Shown one piece after another: positions 46,000 to 56,474 of a stretch of 64,000 nt of DNA; the stretch's first letter is position 1; each line of letters begins with the position of its first letter. The notes below the pieces were generated by a model. It saw only the letters and a program-made list of their open reading frames with translations. It made no database searches and had not been told where the DNA came from. A program made the translations under genes and the position numbers. The stretch is from Notospermus geniculatus (taxonomy: Eukaryota > Nemertea > Pilidiophora > Heteronemertea > Lineidae), in the NCBI GenBank assembly GCA_002633025.1, contig NMRB01000129.1, positions 338,956 to 402,955 of the forward strand. The letters are read 5' to 3'.

Positions 46000-46370
46000 A
46001 ACCCGATCGGACTTCAAATATGGCCGCCAGGAAGCCATCTTGAAAAATGGACTTTGACCCACATTTTTTAAATGGGAGGAGGTAGGATGTTTTAACCTTG
46101 TCAAAATATGTATCTAGGTACCATATAAATATATGGTAAATTTCAGGCAGATTCGACGTCAAATATGGCCGCCAGGAAAAATGGACTTCTTGAAAAATGG
46201 ACTTCGACCCACACCTCATAAATAGTGGTAGCTAGGATGCTTTAACCGTGCCTAAATATGTGTCTTGGTACCGTCTACTTATATGCCAAATTTCGGTTCG
46301 ATTGGACTTGAACATGGCTGCCAGGCGGCCATCTTGAAAAATTGACTTTGGCCATATCTCATCGGTAGTA
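46000..46370. repeat. Three ~148-bp tandem units (atggccgccagg)
   Basis: atggc(c/t)gccagg followed by ttgaaaaatggactt(t/c)gaccca or a variant recurs at about 46020, 46166 and 46315. Each is followed by ttaacc.tg.c.aaatatgt(a/g)tc. Non-coding. Confidence 0.75.
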
Positions 46371-46686
46371 AATGTTACGATGTTTCTGCACTAATCCTTC
46401 ACCATTCAGTGTATCACCAGGCCACTCACACTTAATACTCTGTCACAGAGGTGAGCACAATGGCCCTGGACATTTCATTTTCTGCTTATTCTGTTGCTTT
46501 CGTTCGCTTTTGCTGGAGAAAAATGAGGGGGAGTACTAGTCTTATCAGTACCTAGGCAGTATTCTTTGATATAATATCACAAAACGGCTTGTTTCTTGTA
46601 TTTGATTTTTCACATTTTGGCACTCAGTCCAAGTTACTCAGTCCATTTGGACTCAGTCCATAGAATGGACACTACCTTCTTTTTGC

Positions 46687-47281
46687 GGGGTGTTCGAAAA
46701 ACATGGACTATGGATCAATGGACTCTGGACTACTGGACTGTGGAAACCATGGACTGACCAGTCATGAATTCCTCACTGACATGCGCCGCCTGCCTCTGTG
46801 TTCATGGTTGTGTACGAAGACGTCATCGCGAATAACACACCGGTCTTGTGCATGCATAATAGGCTACCGGTACTGAATTTTCATTACTGGTTGATAAAAA
46901 AATAATGCCTTTAATTTTCTCGGGAAGAGACGGCGAAAAACTAGGCTACTCTACTCTCCATGCACACCGATATTAGGCCCAACAAGATCATTCTAGGCTG
47001 CTGAAGCCTTGTGAATCAAACAGAGAAGACAAAGACATTGTTATATGAAAATTCGAAGTTTGTTAGCTACATGTAAACGAACATTCGATGTGACTCGACA
47101 ACACACGGCGATGACAGCTTCTCAATCACTCAAGACTCAGCTCCTAATTTCCTGTCGGAGAAGAGGTTTCTATTTCAGGCGGCGTATGTCAATGAGGTAT
47201 TTATGACTGTTCAGTCCATGGTTTGCACAGTCCAGTAGTCCAGAGTCCATTGATCCATAGTCCACGTTTTTCGAACACCCC
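46687..47281. mobile_element. MITE with ~70-bp GGGGTGTTCGAAAAAC ends
   Basis: GGGGTGTTCGAAAAACATGG actatggatcaatggactct on the left is mirrored on the right (agagtccattgatccatagt ... cgaacacccc). 595 bp. Its ends share ggact words with the neighbouring 44674-46676 element but are a different sequence. Confidence 0.8.
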
Positions 47282-47391
47282 TTTTTCACGCTGGTGACTC
47301 AGATTTTATCGTACGCTATGCACCTACTTCCGGTATAGCAGACGAATTTTTTGAAGTACTTGAAAATAACATTTTTAGTACCTTTAGAGAT

Positions 47392-48650
47392 CTGGGGGGT
47401 TATTCACTAAGCCCACGCTAATTTTTGCGTTGCGTGGAGTTAGCGTAGCGTTTGCGTGGACTTTGCGGGATCGCTAACTTGGCGTAGCGTGGTATTCACA
47501 AAACCCCCCGCAAACTCTACGCTTACACAACGCTATTACCGGGCACGCAAACTGACATAATTGACCATTACAGAGGTTGCACAGTTTTCCGACTCGACTT
47601 CGACTTCAACTACGAGAATGAATTGCAGTCCGCTGTAGACATCCTTGATAAAAACGCTTTGGTATACGTTTGCAAATCGTAAAATGCCATAACTTTGTGG
47701 CAGAATAATTTCGACTCGTAATCGGAAGTGCTCGTAAATCGCAAATATTATAGTCGTGTTTCGTGTTTCAACCCATCCCCGAACTTCAAATTTCTATTTC
47801 TCAATAACTATTCATTACAACCCACTGAAAATTCACTCAATACTGTTCCACGGCAATGCCTCTAATACATGAACGTTTCAACTCAATTAATAGCTTTGAT
47901 ATTAAGACTGTGGTACCAAAAATAAAAACCATGATAGTAATCATTGATCATATTTTAAGAGACCATTGGTGAAACATCGAAACGCTAGATTCCAATATTG
48001 GTTTTAGTAATGAGCGCCACGGCGTAGACACCAAAGCTTTGGGGGTGATACTTCCACATACTGGCATACTGTTCGACGAAATTTCATTGAGTTGTAGTAA
48101 AGCGCTTTTGAGAAATTGAAATTTAAATTCGGGATGTTTTTATTATTCACCCGTTTCTTATCGGATTCCGGAATCGCATTTTTTACCATAATTTTTGAAT
48201 TGAGTGATACAGTCCTAATACCAAAGGTATCAATGAAAATCTTTCACACGTTAAACAAAACATCTTTAAACGATACGGTACCAAATTTCATTGAATTATA
48301 ATGGTCAGTTGTTGAGAAATCAAGATTTGAAATTCGGTTTGTTTTTTGGGGGGCCACCATAGATATCGGTAGATAGAATTTCTATCTCGGAATATCCTAT
48401 TTCGACGGATTTGTCGGCGAGTATCTTCCTCTGCAGCGAGTTAACACAGCCATTTTTATACAGCGAGAGGCTTGCGTGGCGTTTGCGGGACCTTGTTCGG
48501 AGACGCAAAATATTCTCATTAGCGTACTGAATTGCGCACTCTTGCTAACTAGCGTGGCCTTTGTGAAACAAGCAGAATAGCGTGCGTTTGGTTTGCGTGC
48601 GCTTAGCGGGCCCGCAAACGTCTGCGTGGCTTTAGTGAATAACCCCCCTG
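47392..48650. mobile_element. Nested TIR element (GGGGGGTTATTCACTAA ends)
   Basis: CTGGGGGGTTATTCACTAAG and its complement (AGTGAATAACCCCCCTG) bound 1.26 kb. The first and last ~150 bp are packed with gcgtgg, gtttgcg and gcgtagcg words, a subterminal repeat pattern. The middle is A/T-rich, with frames on both strands that lack motifs. Confidence 0.75.
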
Positions 48651-49296
48651 AACCACCCTGCCCCTATCACACACGCAACGAACTCGGAATGTTGTTCAAC
48701 TACGCCAAACAGTTTTTGTGAATAATGGAGCCATATTGATCTACGCGGCGAAAGTGCATAGGAAAAGTAGGTTTCGACTACAGAAATAGGATTTCTTTCC
48801 TTCCAAGGATTCTTAGAAGAATAGTTATCGGACAAATTTATAGTCCAACATATTGTTCATCTACGCTCTGAATGATTTTGATGCAAAGCCCATACATTTC
48901 TGGAAAATCGCATTTTTGAAAAAGTTACCGTACGCCATTCACATAGCTGGGTGTTCTTGTACCGTACGCATGCACCTAACATTTGGCATCTGGTGCAAAT
49001 TGGCTTGACATTGAAAATCATGCCTCGCCGTTTTGTCTGAGGGGCACATTTGTCATGCTCCTTGAAGATTGCATTCTCAATTGTTCTGCAGATACAGGAA
49101 AAGATCGTGTACCATCTATTTCGACTCGTACACATTTGTCGCACTTTCTATGCTTGACTCCATGGTGATTGTCGACATGGTCCTCGAATGGACTTGTTAT
49201 AGAACCACTTGTCACAGACAAGGCATTGCCTTCCCCTCTCACGGTCGTGCTTGGCCACCTGATGACTTCTGAGACTTGTTTCCGCTAAAAGAGACT

Positions 49297-49669
49297 AGGC
49301 GCCTCCTCTTTCACAGTAGGAGCTTAGATATGCGCAGTAACAGCGTGGCTAAAAATGACCAAAAAAGAAAAAAAAATGTTAAGGGTTAAGAAAAGTGGCT
49401 CGAAATCTCGAATTTTTGACGCAAAAAACTGACTAACTGCACACAAAGTTGAGAAAATAAGGCTCGGAGGCCCTTCTTCTGATGCTTCCCGAGGAGCCCC
49501 GAGACTTTTTCTCAATTTTGTTTGCAGTTAGTCAGATTTTTTTGCGTCAAAAATTTTGAGATTTCGAGTCACTTTTCTTAACCCTTAACATTTTTTTCTT
49601 TTTTGGTCATTTTTAGCCACGCTGTTACTGCGCATATCTAAGCTCCTACTGTGAAAGAGGAGGCGCCTT
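49297..49669. mobile_element. Fold-back element with ~175-bp arms
   Basis: AGGCGCCTCCTCTTTCACAG taggagcttagatatgcgca on the left is mirrored almost perfectly on the right end (ctgtgaaagaggaggcgcct). Only about 25 bp in the centre stays unpaired. Confidence 0.9.
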
Positions 49670-50369
49670 AAGAATACACCACAACTTTACTGTTGTCTCT
49701 GAAGTTAATGTCACAAAGGCTATAGGATTTTATGGGACACCCATTTTACTCCAGCAGGTCATCTGGCATGTCTGGTTCAGCTTACAATGACATCTAATCA
49801 GATTGATATGGTTTTGAACGAAATTTAGCACGGTATTGCCTTATTTGCAATTTGAGGTGCATGGCGTACGGTTGAAAAGGTGCATTGCGTACAGTGAATT
49901 TGCAAAATCGGCGTGTTTTCAACATTTACAAGGTGAATTTCCCACAGCTCTAATATGAATAATGTAAATAACGTACCTGGCTTCCATCGTAGACAAGAAT
50001 CCTGCTCTGGAACCCTTCCACTGTGATTGGTATGAGCAAAATGTTCGTCATATTGGCCTAACGCGTGCATTTTGGAAATTGGCATCAAAATTACGAAGTC
50101 ACCATAGGTGACCAGCCATTCATCAAAACCACAATGCCTTATCTTTCCTATAATATGTTTACTACATTCGTAAAAGGGGTTGGGACAGAATTATTCTCAT
50201 TTTTGTGCCCAACAAATATATTCGTCTGCTATACCGGAAGTAGGTGCATAGCGTACGATAAAATCTGAGTCACCAGCTTGTTTTTGCGCCAATGTGACTA
50301 CCTTCATCCAACAACGCCGATCCACAATAAAGGCGCTGTGGTTTTGAAAATCTCCATGAGGAAAAAAAG

Positions 50370-50480
50370 CGATCAGAATTGCCGTCATGCAAGCAAGCAG
50401 TCTTCGTGGCGCGTACAGAAAGAGGTTGGCGAATCGATCAGAGGGTTGTGGGTTCGAATCTCGGTACCATCACAGATTAG
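50370..50480 (+). mobile_element. tRNA-like SINE fragment
   Basis: A B box GGGTTCGAATCTC at about 50450-50462, followed by ggtacc, with tcgtggcgcgtacagaaagagg upstream as a weak A box. This combination is common in SINE heads; no complete cloverleaf. Confidence 0.4.
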
Positions 50481-51502
50481 TTTTCGTTTTTTCTCATTTG
50501 ACAGCTGTGCTGAGATCTTTACTGTTCAACGGCATGGTGGCAAGTGAAACCAACTGTGACCGTCCGAGAGGGTGCATCGTTTTCAGAGGTAGTTTGGAAG
50601 TGCCTTGTGGCTGTTCGTAATTTCTACCTCTGCCGCTTGGGGTTTATATCTATTAAGTTCAGCGTTAACAATGGCTTCACGGTCGTGAATCCATTTAAAG
50701 CATTTGTTAACCGCGGCGTTTTCGCATACCGTATATTTCTATGTAACAGGGGACTTAGTGACATTGGCCCAGTTTTCCCGCCAAAAGATCGTCGATGACC
50801 AATGCGGCTAGATACACAATGCATCACGGCCCGATAAAATAATAATGACTGCCGCCATGATCACAGCACAGAGGGAACATCTCACTAGTCCGAAGGTTCA
50901 CTAGACCGAAGGCCCACTAGTCCGAAGGTTCACTAGTCCGAAGGTCCACTAGTCCGAAGGTTCACTAATCCGAAGGCTCACTAGGTATGTATCAAAACTT
51001 AACGTACGAAAACGAAAAATGAACCTATGATTAAGTTGAACATGTAACACCTAAAGTGATTGGGCGCCCGCACCTTGTCGACCATAGCAACGCTGAACAG
51101 GTGAACGTAACCACAATGATAGGTTTTCGTCTGCTAGGTCCACCTTGTGATTGGTTAACACGAAGATTAGGACAATCCCCTGTTTGTGATTGAATAGTGT
51201 AGGGCGTGGAATGGCGGGTCGTCTCGGTATGGTTTGCTTGAATAGAATCCTTGCAATTGACGTTATCTGTCCCCCATGACCGATTAACAAGGGCCTTGAC
51301 GCTTGAAAACCCACGACACATTACATGAACAAAGAAATGTAAGAGTGTCCTCCAGCATGGTTGGTGTAATGACATCACAAGAGGTCTGTAGCTAACCGTG
51401 GTCATGACACTAGGATGATTTAAGATCGTATAATAGTTTTAAAACACTGCACCAATAAAAATCTACTGGTCACTGTCCACCGTAGACGAAGAGGCGCCAG
51501 AC
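50481..51502. other. No gene recognised; minisatellite within
   Basis: Apart from the minisatellite at 50881-50985, only short frames are seen. 51400-51502 should hold the 5' region of the coiled-coil gene. Confidence 0.35.
50881..50985. repeat. Minisatellite, ~16-bp unit cactagtccgaaggtt
   Basis: Seven head-to-tail units of CACTAGTCCGAAGGTT with one or two changes each. The word agtccgaa is shared with the array at 44963-45335. Confidence 0.9.
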
Positions 51503-53222
51503 ATGGCTGGAAGAGTGCGGGTGCCTATTGGAGTTGGGGAGATGCAGCTCCTGCGAGAGGGTTGGCAGGTCCACCGTGAGAACTACGGAGGAATACTTAG
51601 ACACGTTAGACAAAATGAAATACGACTTAATCAACAAACAAGAGAACTGTACGCGGATCGCAATGACCGGCAGTTGAGGAGAAGAATAAGAGAGTACATC
51701 AGCAGGGAAATTGCTGAGTAAGTGTTCCCTTTGCCAGTGGTAACTACAGAACATTTCAGAGAATACAACATTCACATTTTAAAATATAAAGTTCCAGTTT
51801 TTGATGCATTCTTTAATCCCGTAGATTTGGGGCAATGTTTAGCACTGTTTTCACCGTGGTGATGGTCATGGTAATGGTGATGTTATCAATATTTTCATTA
51901 TTTGCGTGAAACGTCTCAAGGACATAAATGAGATGTTGTAGTGCCAGATGCTCCACCCATCTTTGATAAATTGATTACCATAATGGGGAACCCGCCCTGC
52001 GCTTTGTCCCGACAGGTCGGCGTTGCGAGCGGTAGTACCGAAACGAACGACGGTATTGACGTCATTTTTAGGTGTTGACGTTGCATCATGAAAAAATTCC
52101 TGTACATTTTTCTAAATGAAAAATGACACAAAAGACGTTGCTTTTATCGCCACTGCATCTCTTCATTCTAAGAAAAAAAGGAATGAGATTAAGCGAAGAA
52201 GGTCAATTTTTGCGGGAGACAGATATACAGGTTTCTGTGCACTGCCAGGCCTGTCGGCAGTGATTTGTGACGTTTTTTTTCACCTTCTTCCTTAAGAGAA
52301 AATTTCATCTGCTACACGATGATGTAAGTTTTACTGTTGGGCGACTAACACAAATGGCTTTTTTCACGCCAAAAATATAGGAAAATAACGTTAGAAAAAA
52401 GAGACTTCGGTACAACCGCTCGCAGCGCCACGTCGTGACGTTAGTGTGCGGGTTCCTCATTCCTTTTTGCAAGGTGAATACATGTATGTCACTCATAAAA
52501 ATGCACATCCTCGGTGGAATTGCATCAGCTATTTTAATCCCATGTCAGACCAGCAAATCGATATGGTCACAAGGCCTGTTATTGGGGGTTTAACATTTTT
52601 CTTTTGAAACCGCATTTTTTCCTTTTTTAGTGCGGAGGAAGACCGGCGCAATGAGATGCGTTACGCAGCAGAACCCCAAGCAAGATGGAGACAACGAAGA
52701 CAAGGCGACCCGCCACAAGATCATCACGCGGCAACTCCTCAAGGCCAACAGGCTGAAGCACATGGAAATCGTCAGGACGAATCACCCGAAGACGATGTGG
52801 AAGCGCCTCTCAACCGTCAGGAAGAACTGCCTCAAGGCAACCAGTTGGCTGCACCTCGAGGGGCAGAGCGCCAGGCGGGCGTACCTCAGCCGCAGCAACA
52901 GATTGAAGAAATCCCGCTGCCAGCAGAAGGACGCGCGAGGGCAGCTGAGGACCGCCCAAATCGTATACGTATGGAACCTCGGGACAATCCTATTGATATA
53001 TTTTTCCAGCCACCCGCAGCAGCCGATGACCACCAGATGGAAGACGCCGCAGATGATGAACTCGAGAGGGTGGTTGCGCAAGAGCCGGCGGAACCGAGAC
53101 GGAGAGTTCCTCTTTGGGAACTTGCGCGTAGAAACCAGGAACGTTACGCAGAAATTCTTAATCAGCATCAAGAATTGATGGATCTGCATCGGGCAACGTT
53201 GGACGAGATTCAAGGCAACTAG
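51503..53222 (+). CDS. Coiled-coil, Gln/Glu-rich protein of unknown function
   Basis: Two exons, 51503-51717 and 52631-53222, with a GTAAGT donor and a cttttttag acceptor, join in frame (GA|T). The product is about 268 residues from an ATG to a TAG. Residues 14-90 are highly charged and helical (LNQQTRELYADRNDRQLRRR ... EEDRRNEMRY), predicted coiled coil. The middle is Gln/Pro/Glu-rich and low complexity, and the C terminus returns to a helix (LWELARRNQERYAEILNQHQ). There is no signal peptide or membrane segment. The second exon is open in another frame too (52630-53178), but only this frame continues exon 1. It may be an accessory protein of a transposon, given the surroundings, or a host gene; I cannot tell. 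Confidence 0.55.
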
Positions 53223-53515
53223 AGGGCCGTTTTACACTAGGTTGCACCAAGTTGCAAGTTGCTGCAACCTGCAACTTGTTACAGACAAACTGTGACGTTT
53301 ACACATAGCAACATCCAGTGTGATAAGTTGCATAAGTTCGCACCAAGTTGCAGGAATTTTGGCAGGAATCCTTTGTGCGGCAGCCATTTTGGCTTTAGTA
53401 GACGTCACATGATTTTTTGCTGTATTCTCATTGGCCAGCGACGTGCAACAAGTTGCAGTAGGTAGTTGCAACGAGTTGCATACCCGTTTGCACATGCAAC
53501 TTTGATGAAATCTGC
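53223..53515. repeat. gttgcaa-rich MITE, copy 1
   Basis: Starts gagggccgttttacac directly after the stop codon of the preceding gene. It is full of caagttgc/gcaacttg words. About 275 bp is near-identical to 55012-55290. The end with tgcatgtgtaaaccgctctt seen in copy 2 is missing here. Confidence 0.75.
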
Positions 53516-55010
53516 TCCATTTAATACGCCCCATTATTGTCTTTTCATATGACGTGAGCCGCAACATGGCGCATTTACGAAGCCTCGCAACGCATTAGGG
53601 TTCTTTCAATAAAGACGCGCGCTAAGACGCAGCGCGGTAAGTCCAACCCTCTTCGATCACCTTATTGAATAGGACAAGTACGATTGGCTCTCGCTGAACT
53701 TAAACAATACCGTACTCGCCCCGCATACGACGGTGACAATGGCCATGAATGACCAGCTCGAGACATCCGGTCCCGTGGCGCGTTTGCGCTGATTTCGCGC
53801 ATGTGCACTTAAAACCTATACCGGCACTGTGAACTTGAATCAGCCGTAGAGACAGTGGTCAGCTGTGCGAGGAATTGTGACTTATTGCTGGTGCTTTTGT
53901 CAAAATATTGGTGGTAATTGTGCGAGTCATGCCTAAGGTATGATCCGAACCACTGAGATCATGCAGGCAATGGTTTCGAGGAGGGATTTTAGGGCTGATT
54001 TTGAGGAGAATTTAATCCGTAACCTTTGACCTTTTTTTATCAGCTGTCTACGGTGGCTTGTGAAAGTATGTTTTTTTCTACTCAAACGTAACACTGTTTA
54101 ACCAAAATGTTACAAATGGCCATTTTTGCGGTAAAATAATCTCCTTATGTAACTGTGCGGCTCCTAAATGGGAAAATTCATCCATCTACAATAAGACGCT
54201 ATAAAAAGTGGAAGACGATAGCGTTCGACTTCTAAAATGCCACACATTCTTCTATGGTGCTGGAAAATCCACCCTCTAAAACTCAAAACCCCAGAGCCAT
54301 ACGCCCCTCCCAGCTTTAGAGCACAGAGACTAAAATACCCCCCCCCCCTAAAACACCACACCTACACCCAACCACCAGTACCTCTGGATCGCGTTCCGTG
54401 CAAGACCAGAACGGCCCCATGCGAGCGGTGTGATAGAATCTGTTGCCTAGTGGAAGAGTAAACATCTGCATCCATTAAAACAAGTCAAGGTGTGACACTT
54501 TAAAACAAAGGCTGTCAAACTTGGGGCCGTATGCACGGGTCCGACTTTATCCTAAAGTTTTGCTGAAGTACGACCCAAGCATACGGCCATAAAACTTCAG
54601 GATGAATATGGGCCAAGTTCCGACCACCCGAGCTTATAAATGGTATCCAAGTCGGCAATGACCTTGTAAAGCCCAGTAAATCTGTCCGGGATTTGGGATG
54701 TTACCTGGATGAACATGCGACAATGTCCACTCATGTCTTAAGTGTGTGCAGATCGATTTCGCATGCATTGAGAAAAAAATAATTGTTTCGAACTGAGACT
54801 TATATCGTCTAGTACCGGTTTTGAGTAAATTATTTGTCTCATTCTGAGAGTTCATCTCCTCCTTATGAAACTATGTTCATCTATTGCAAGTTGTGAGACA
54901 CAATATGCATCACTTTGAGATAAACATCAATTCTTTCCGTTCATTGAGTAAAATAGATCATCTCAGTACGAGATAAAAGCCATCTCAAAATGAGGCGTAG
55001 AGTAACGCCT
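53516..55010. other. No gene recognised
   Basis: Contains the small hairpin at 54522-54589 and an A/C-rich stretch at 54260-54370. Frames such as 54237-54461 are low-complexity artefacts. A single N follows at 55011. Confidence 0.35.
54522..54589. mobile_element. Small hairpin MITE (ggggccgtatgca ends)
   Basis: GGGGCCGTATGCACGGG on the left and agcatacggcc on the right, with paired tcctaaagttttgctga sequence between. Related in its ends to 8840-8951. Confidence 0.5.
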
Positions 55011-55011
55011 N

Positions 55012-55370
55012 ACTAGGTTGCACCAAGTTGCAAGTTGCTGCAACCTGCAACTTGTTACAGACAAACTGTGACGTTTACACATAGCAACATCCAGCGTGAT
55101 AAGTTGCAAAAGTTCGCACCAAGTTGCAGGAATTTTGGCGGGAATCCTTTGTGCGGCAGCCATTTTGGCTTTAGTAGACGTCACATGATTTTTTGCTGTA
55201 TTCTCATTGGCCAGCGACGTGCAACAAGTTGCAGTAGGTAGTTGCAACAAGTTGCATACCCGTTTACACATGCAACTTTGATGAAATGTTTGGTCTCCTC
55301 AGGTTTATGCAACAAGTTGTTTGACGTTGCATATGAAAAGTTGCATGTGTAAACCGCTCTTAACATGATT
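55012..55370. repeat. gttgcaa-rich MITE, copy 2
   Basis: Begins at actaggttgcacc directly after the single N at 55011 and matches 53237-53515 with few changes. It then runs on to gttgcatgtgtaaaccgctctt, the complement of the element's left end (ggccgttttacac). This shows that the ends are inverted repeats. Confidence 0.8.
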
Positions 55371-56474
55371 GCTCCATTTAATACCCCCCATTATTGTCTT
55401 TTCATATATATAACGTCATGAGCCGCAACATGGCGCATTTACGAAGCCTCGCAACGCATTGTGATGATATAATCGCAAGCACTTCTTAATAGAGGCGCAC
55501 AATTTTAATGTTGTACAAGGTGTATTTGAAAAACAGTTCAGTTGCAGCGTTTGCCTCAACCAGCAAGTGATATGATGGTCATTTAAACACATTAATATTG
55601 ACAACTCAGGTTCTTCAAAGGCCGTTGGAGGACAATGTGCTCTGGAGATTGTTTTGGATTTTGATTATTTTATTGAAGGTTTTGTTTTGTTTTAATAAAT
55701 AGCGTGTTGTTTAAGTCTACCTACTTAGTCTATTACTTTGAGAGAAGCAAAAACAATTGTCCTGAAGACCAAGAGCCGGCACAGTTTTCTAGGCGGCAGC
55801 ACTGCTAGCCTACTTCTGTGCTGCTATGTTCTCTTGCAGGCAGGTGTGCTTATCTCCCATCTGGATTGTCGCAACAGCTTCTGGCTGATTCAGTACTTAG
55901 GGCCTACACCCGCATTCGAAATATAACTCGTGCAAGAGATGACTTCTTCTGAGACAATGTAGATGATGAAGAGTCAAGTTAAAGGACCACGGTATGCGAT
56001 CTCTTATGGGTAATACACTGTAGGAGCAGTGAATTGACCAATAGGTGTCACTGCGGCCCAATTCAATGCATGTAGCGGACCCATTCATTCTTGATCGAGC
56101 ACCAATCATGTAGACTTTCCCGTGTGGTCCGCTAGAACTTTGCTGCCATATTTTGGCAATACGTGCGGCTGACTGCTCCAATTTGACCGCCGACGTAGAG
56201 GGAGCCACCTAGCCGCAGCAGCACGAACTACAGAAATCCATTACAAAATGTACTTAGTAAATCGGGTCATTCGCCGATAACGTAGAGTAATCCCTTGGGT
56301 GGGTTGGAGAGTGGCGCGGTGGCACCGGCTATAGAGAAAAAGTGGCAATACCGGGCTGCTTTAAAACGGGTACAAAAGGATGTACGACGAAAAATGTGAA
56401 AACAACAACATTAGGCATTTAGTGTTTGTAATAATCTATTCTCCTTTATTCACTGACGTTGACTTTCAGTCTAT
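55371..56474. other. No gene recognised
   Basis: The first ~100 bp (ccccattattgtcttttcat, gccgcaacatggcgcattta) repeats 53530-53595. The rest has no coding or repeat signal that I can defend. Confidence 0.4.

Larger units (their letters stand above)
44674..46676. mobile_element. TIR element with ~57-bp ends
   Basis: GGTAGTGTCCATTCTATGGA ccgagtccaaatggactgag on the left is mirrored on the right (ctcagtccatttggactcag ... GGACACTACC). About 2.0 kb including an N gap. Contents are a minisatellite, a G run, the gap and a ~148-bp tandem repeat. No transposase frame was found in the known part. Confidence 0.75.
47287..50280. mobile_element. TIR element (CACGCTGGTGACTCAGATTT), ~3 kb
   Basis: The left end CACGCTGGTGACTCAGATTT tatcgtacgctatgcaccta is mirrored on the right for about 60 bp. 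TTTTT lies just outside both ends (47282-47286, 50281-50285). The ends share CACGCTGGTGA with the small MITE at 44234, which also has a 5-bp duplication, so this may be its longer relative. Two other elements are nested inside (47392-48650, 49297-49669). Minus frames at 48857-49242 hold Cys/His pairs (CDKC, CICRT, CTRCQ) but are broken; no transposase was recognised. Confidence 0.7.

Noticed and set aside
50881-50985. CRISPR-like array
   Set aside because: Head-to-tail 16-bp units without unique spacers in an animal genome; a minisatellite.
52630-53178. 182-codon alternative frame in the coiled-coil gene
   Set aside because: It overlaps the frame that continues in phase from exon 1 across a good intron; the alternative has no partner exon.
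54237-54461. 74-codon frame rich in Pro
   Set aside because: Low-complexity cytosine-rich DNA; no splice or start context.
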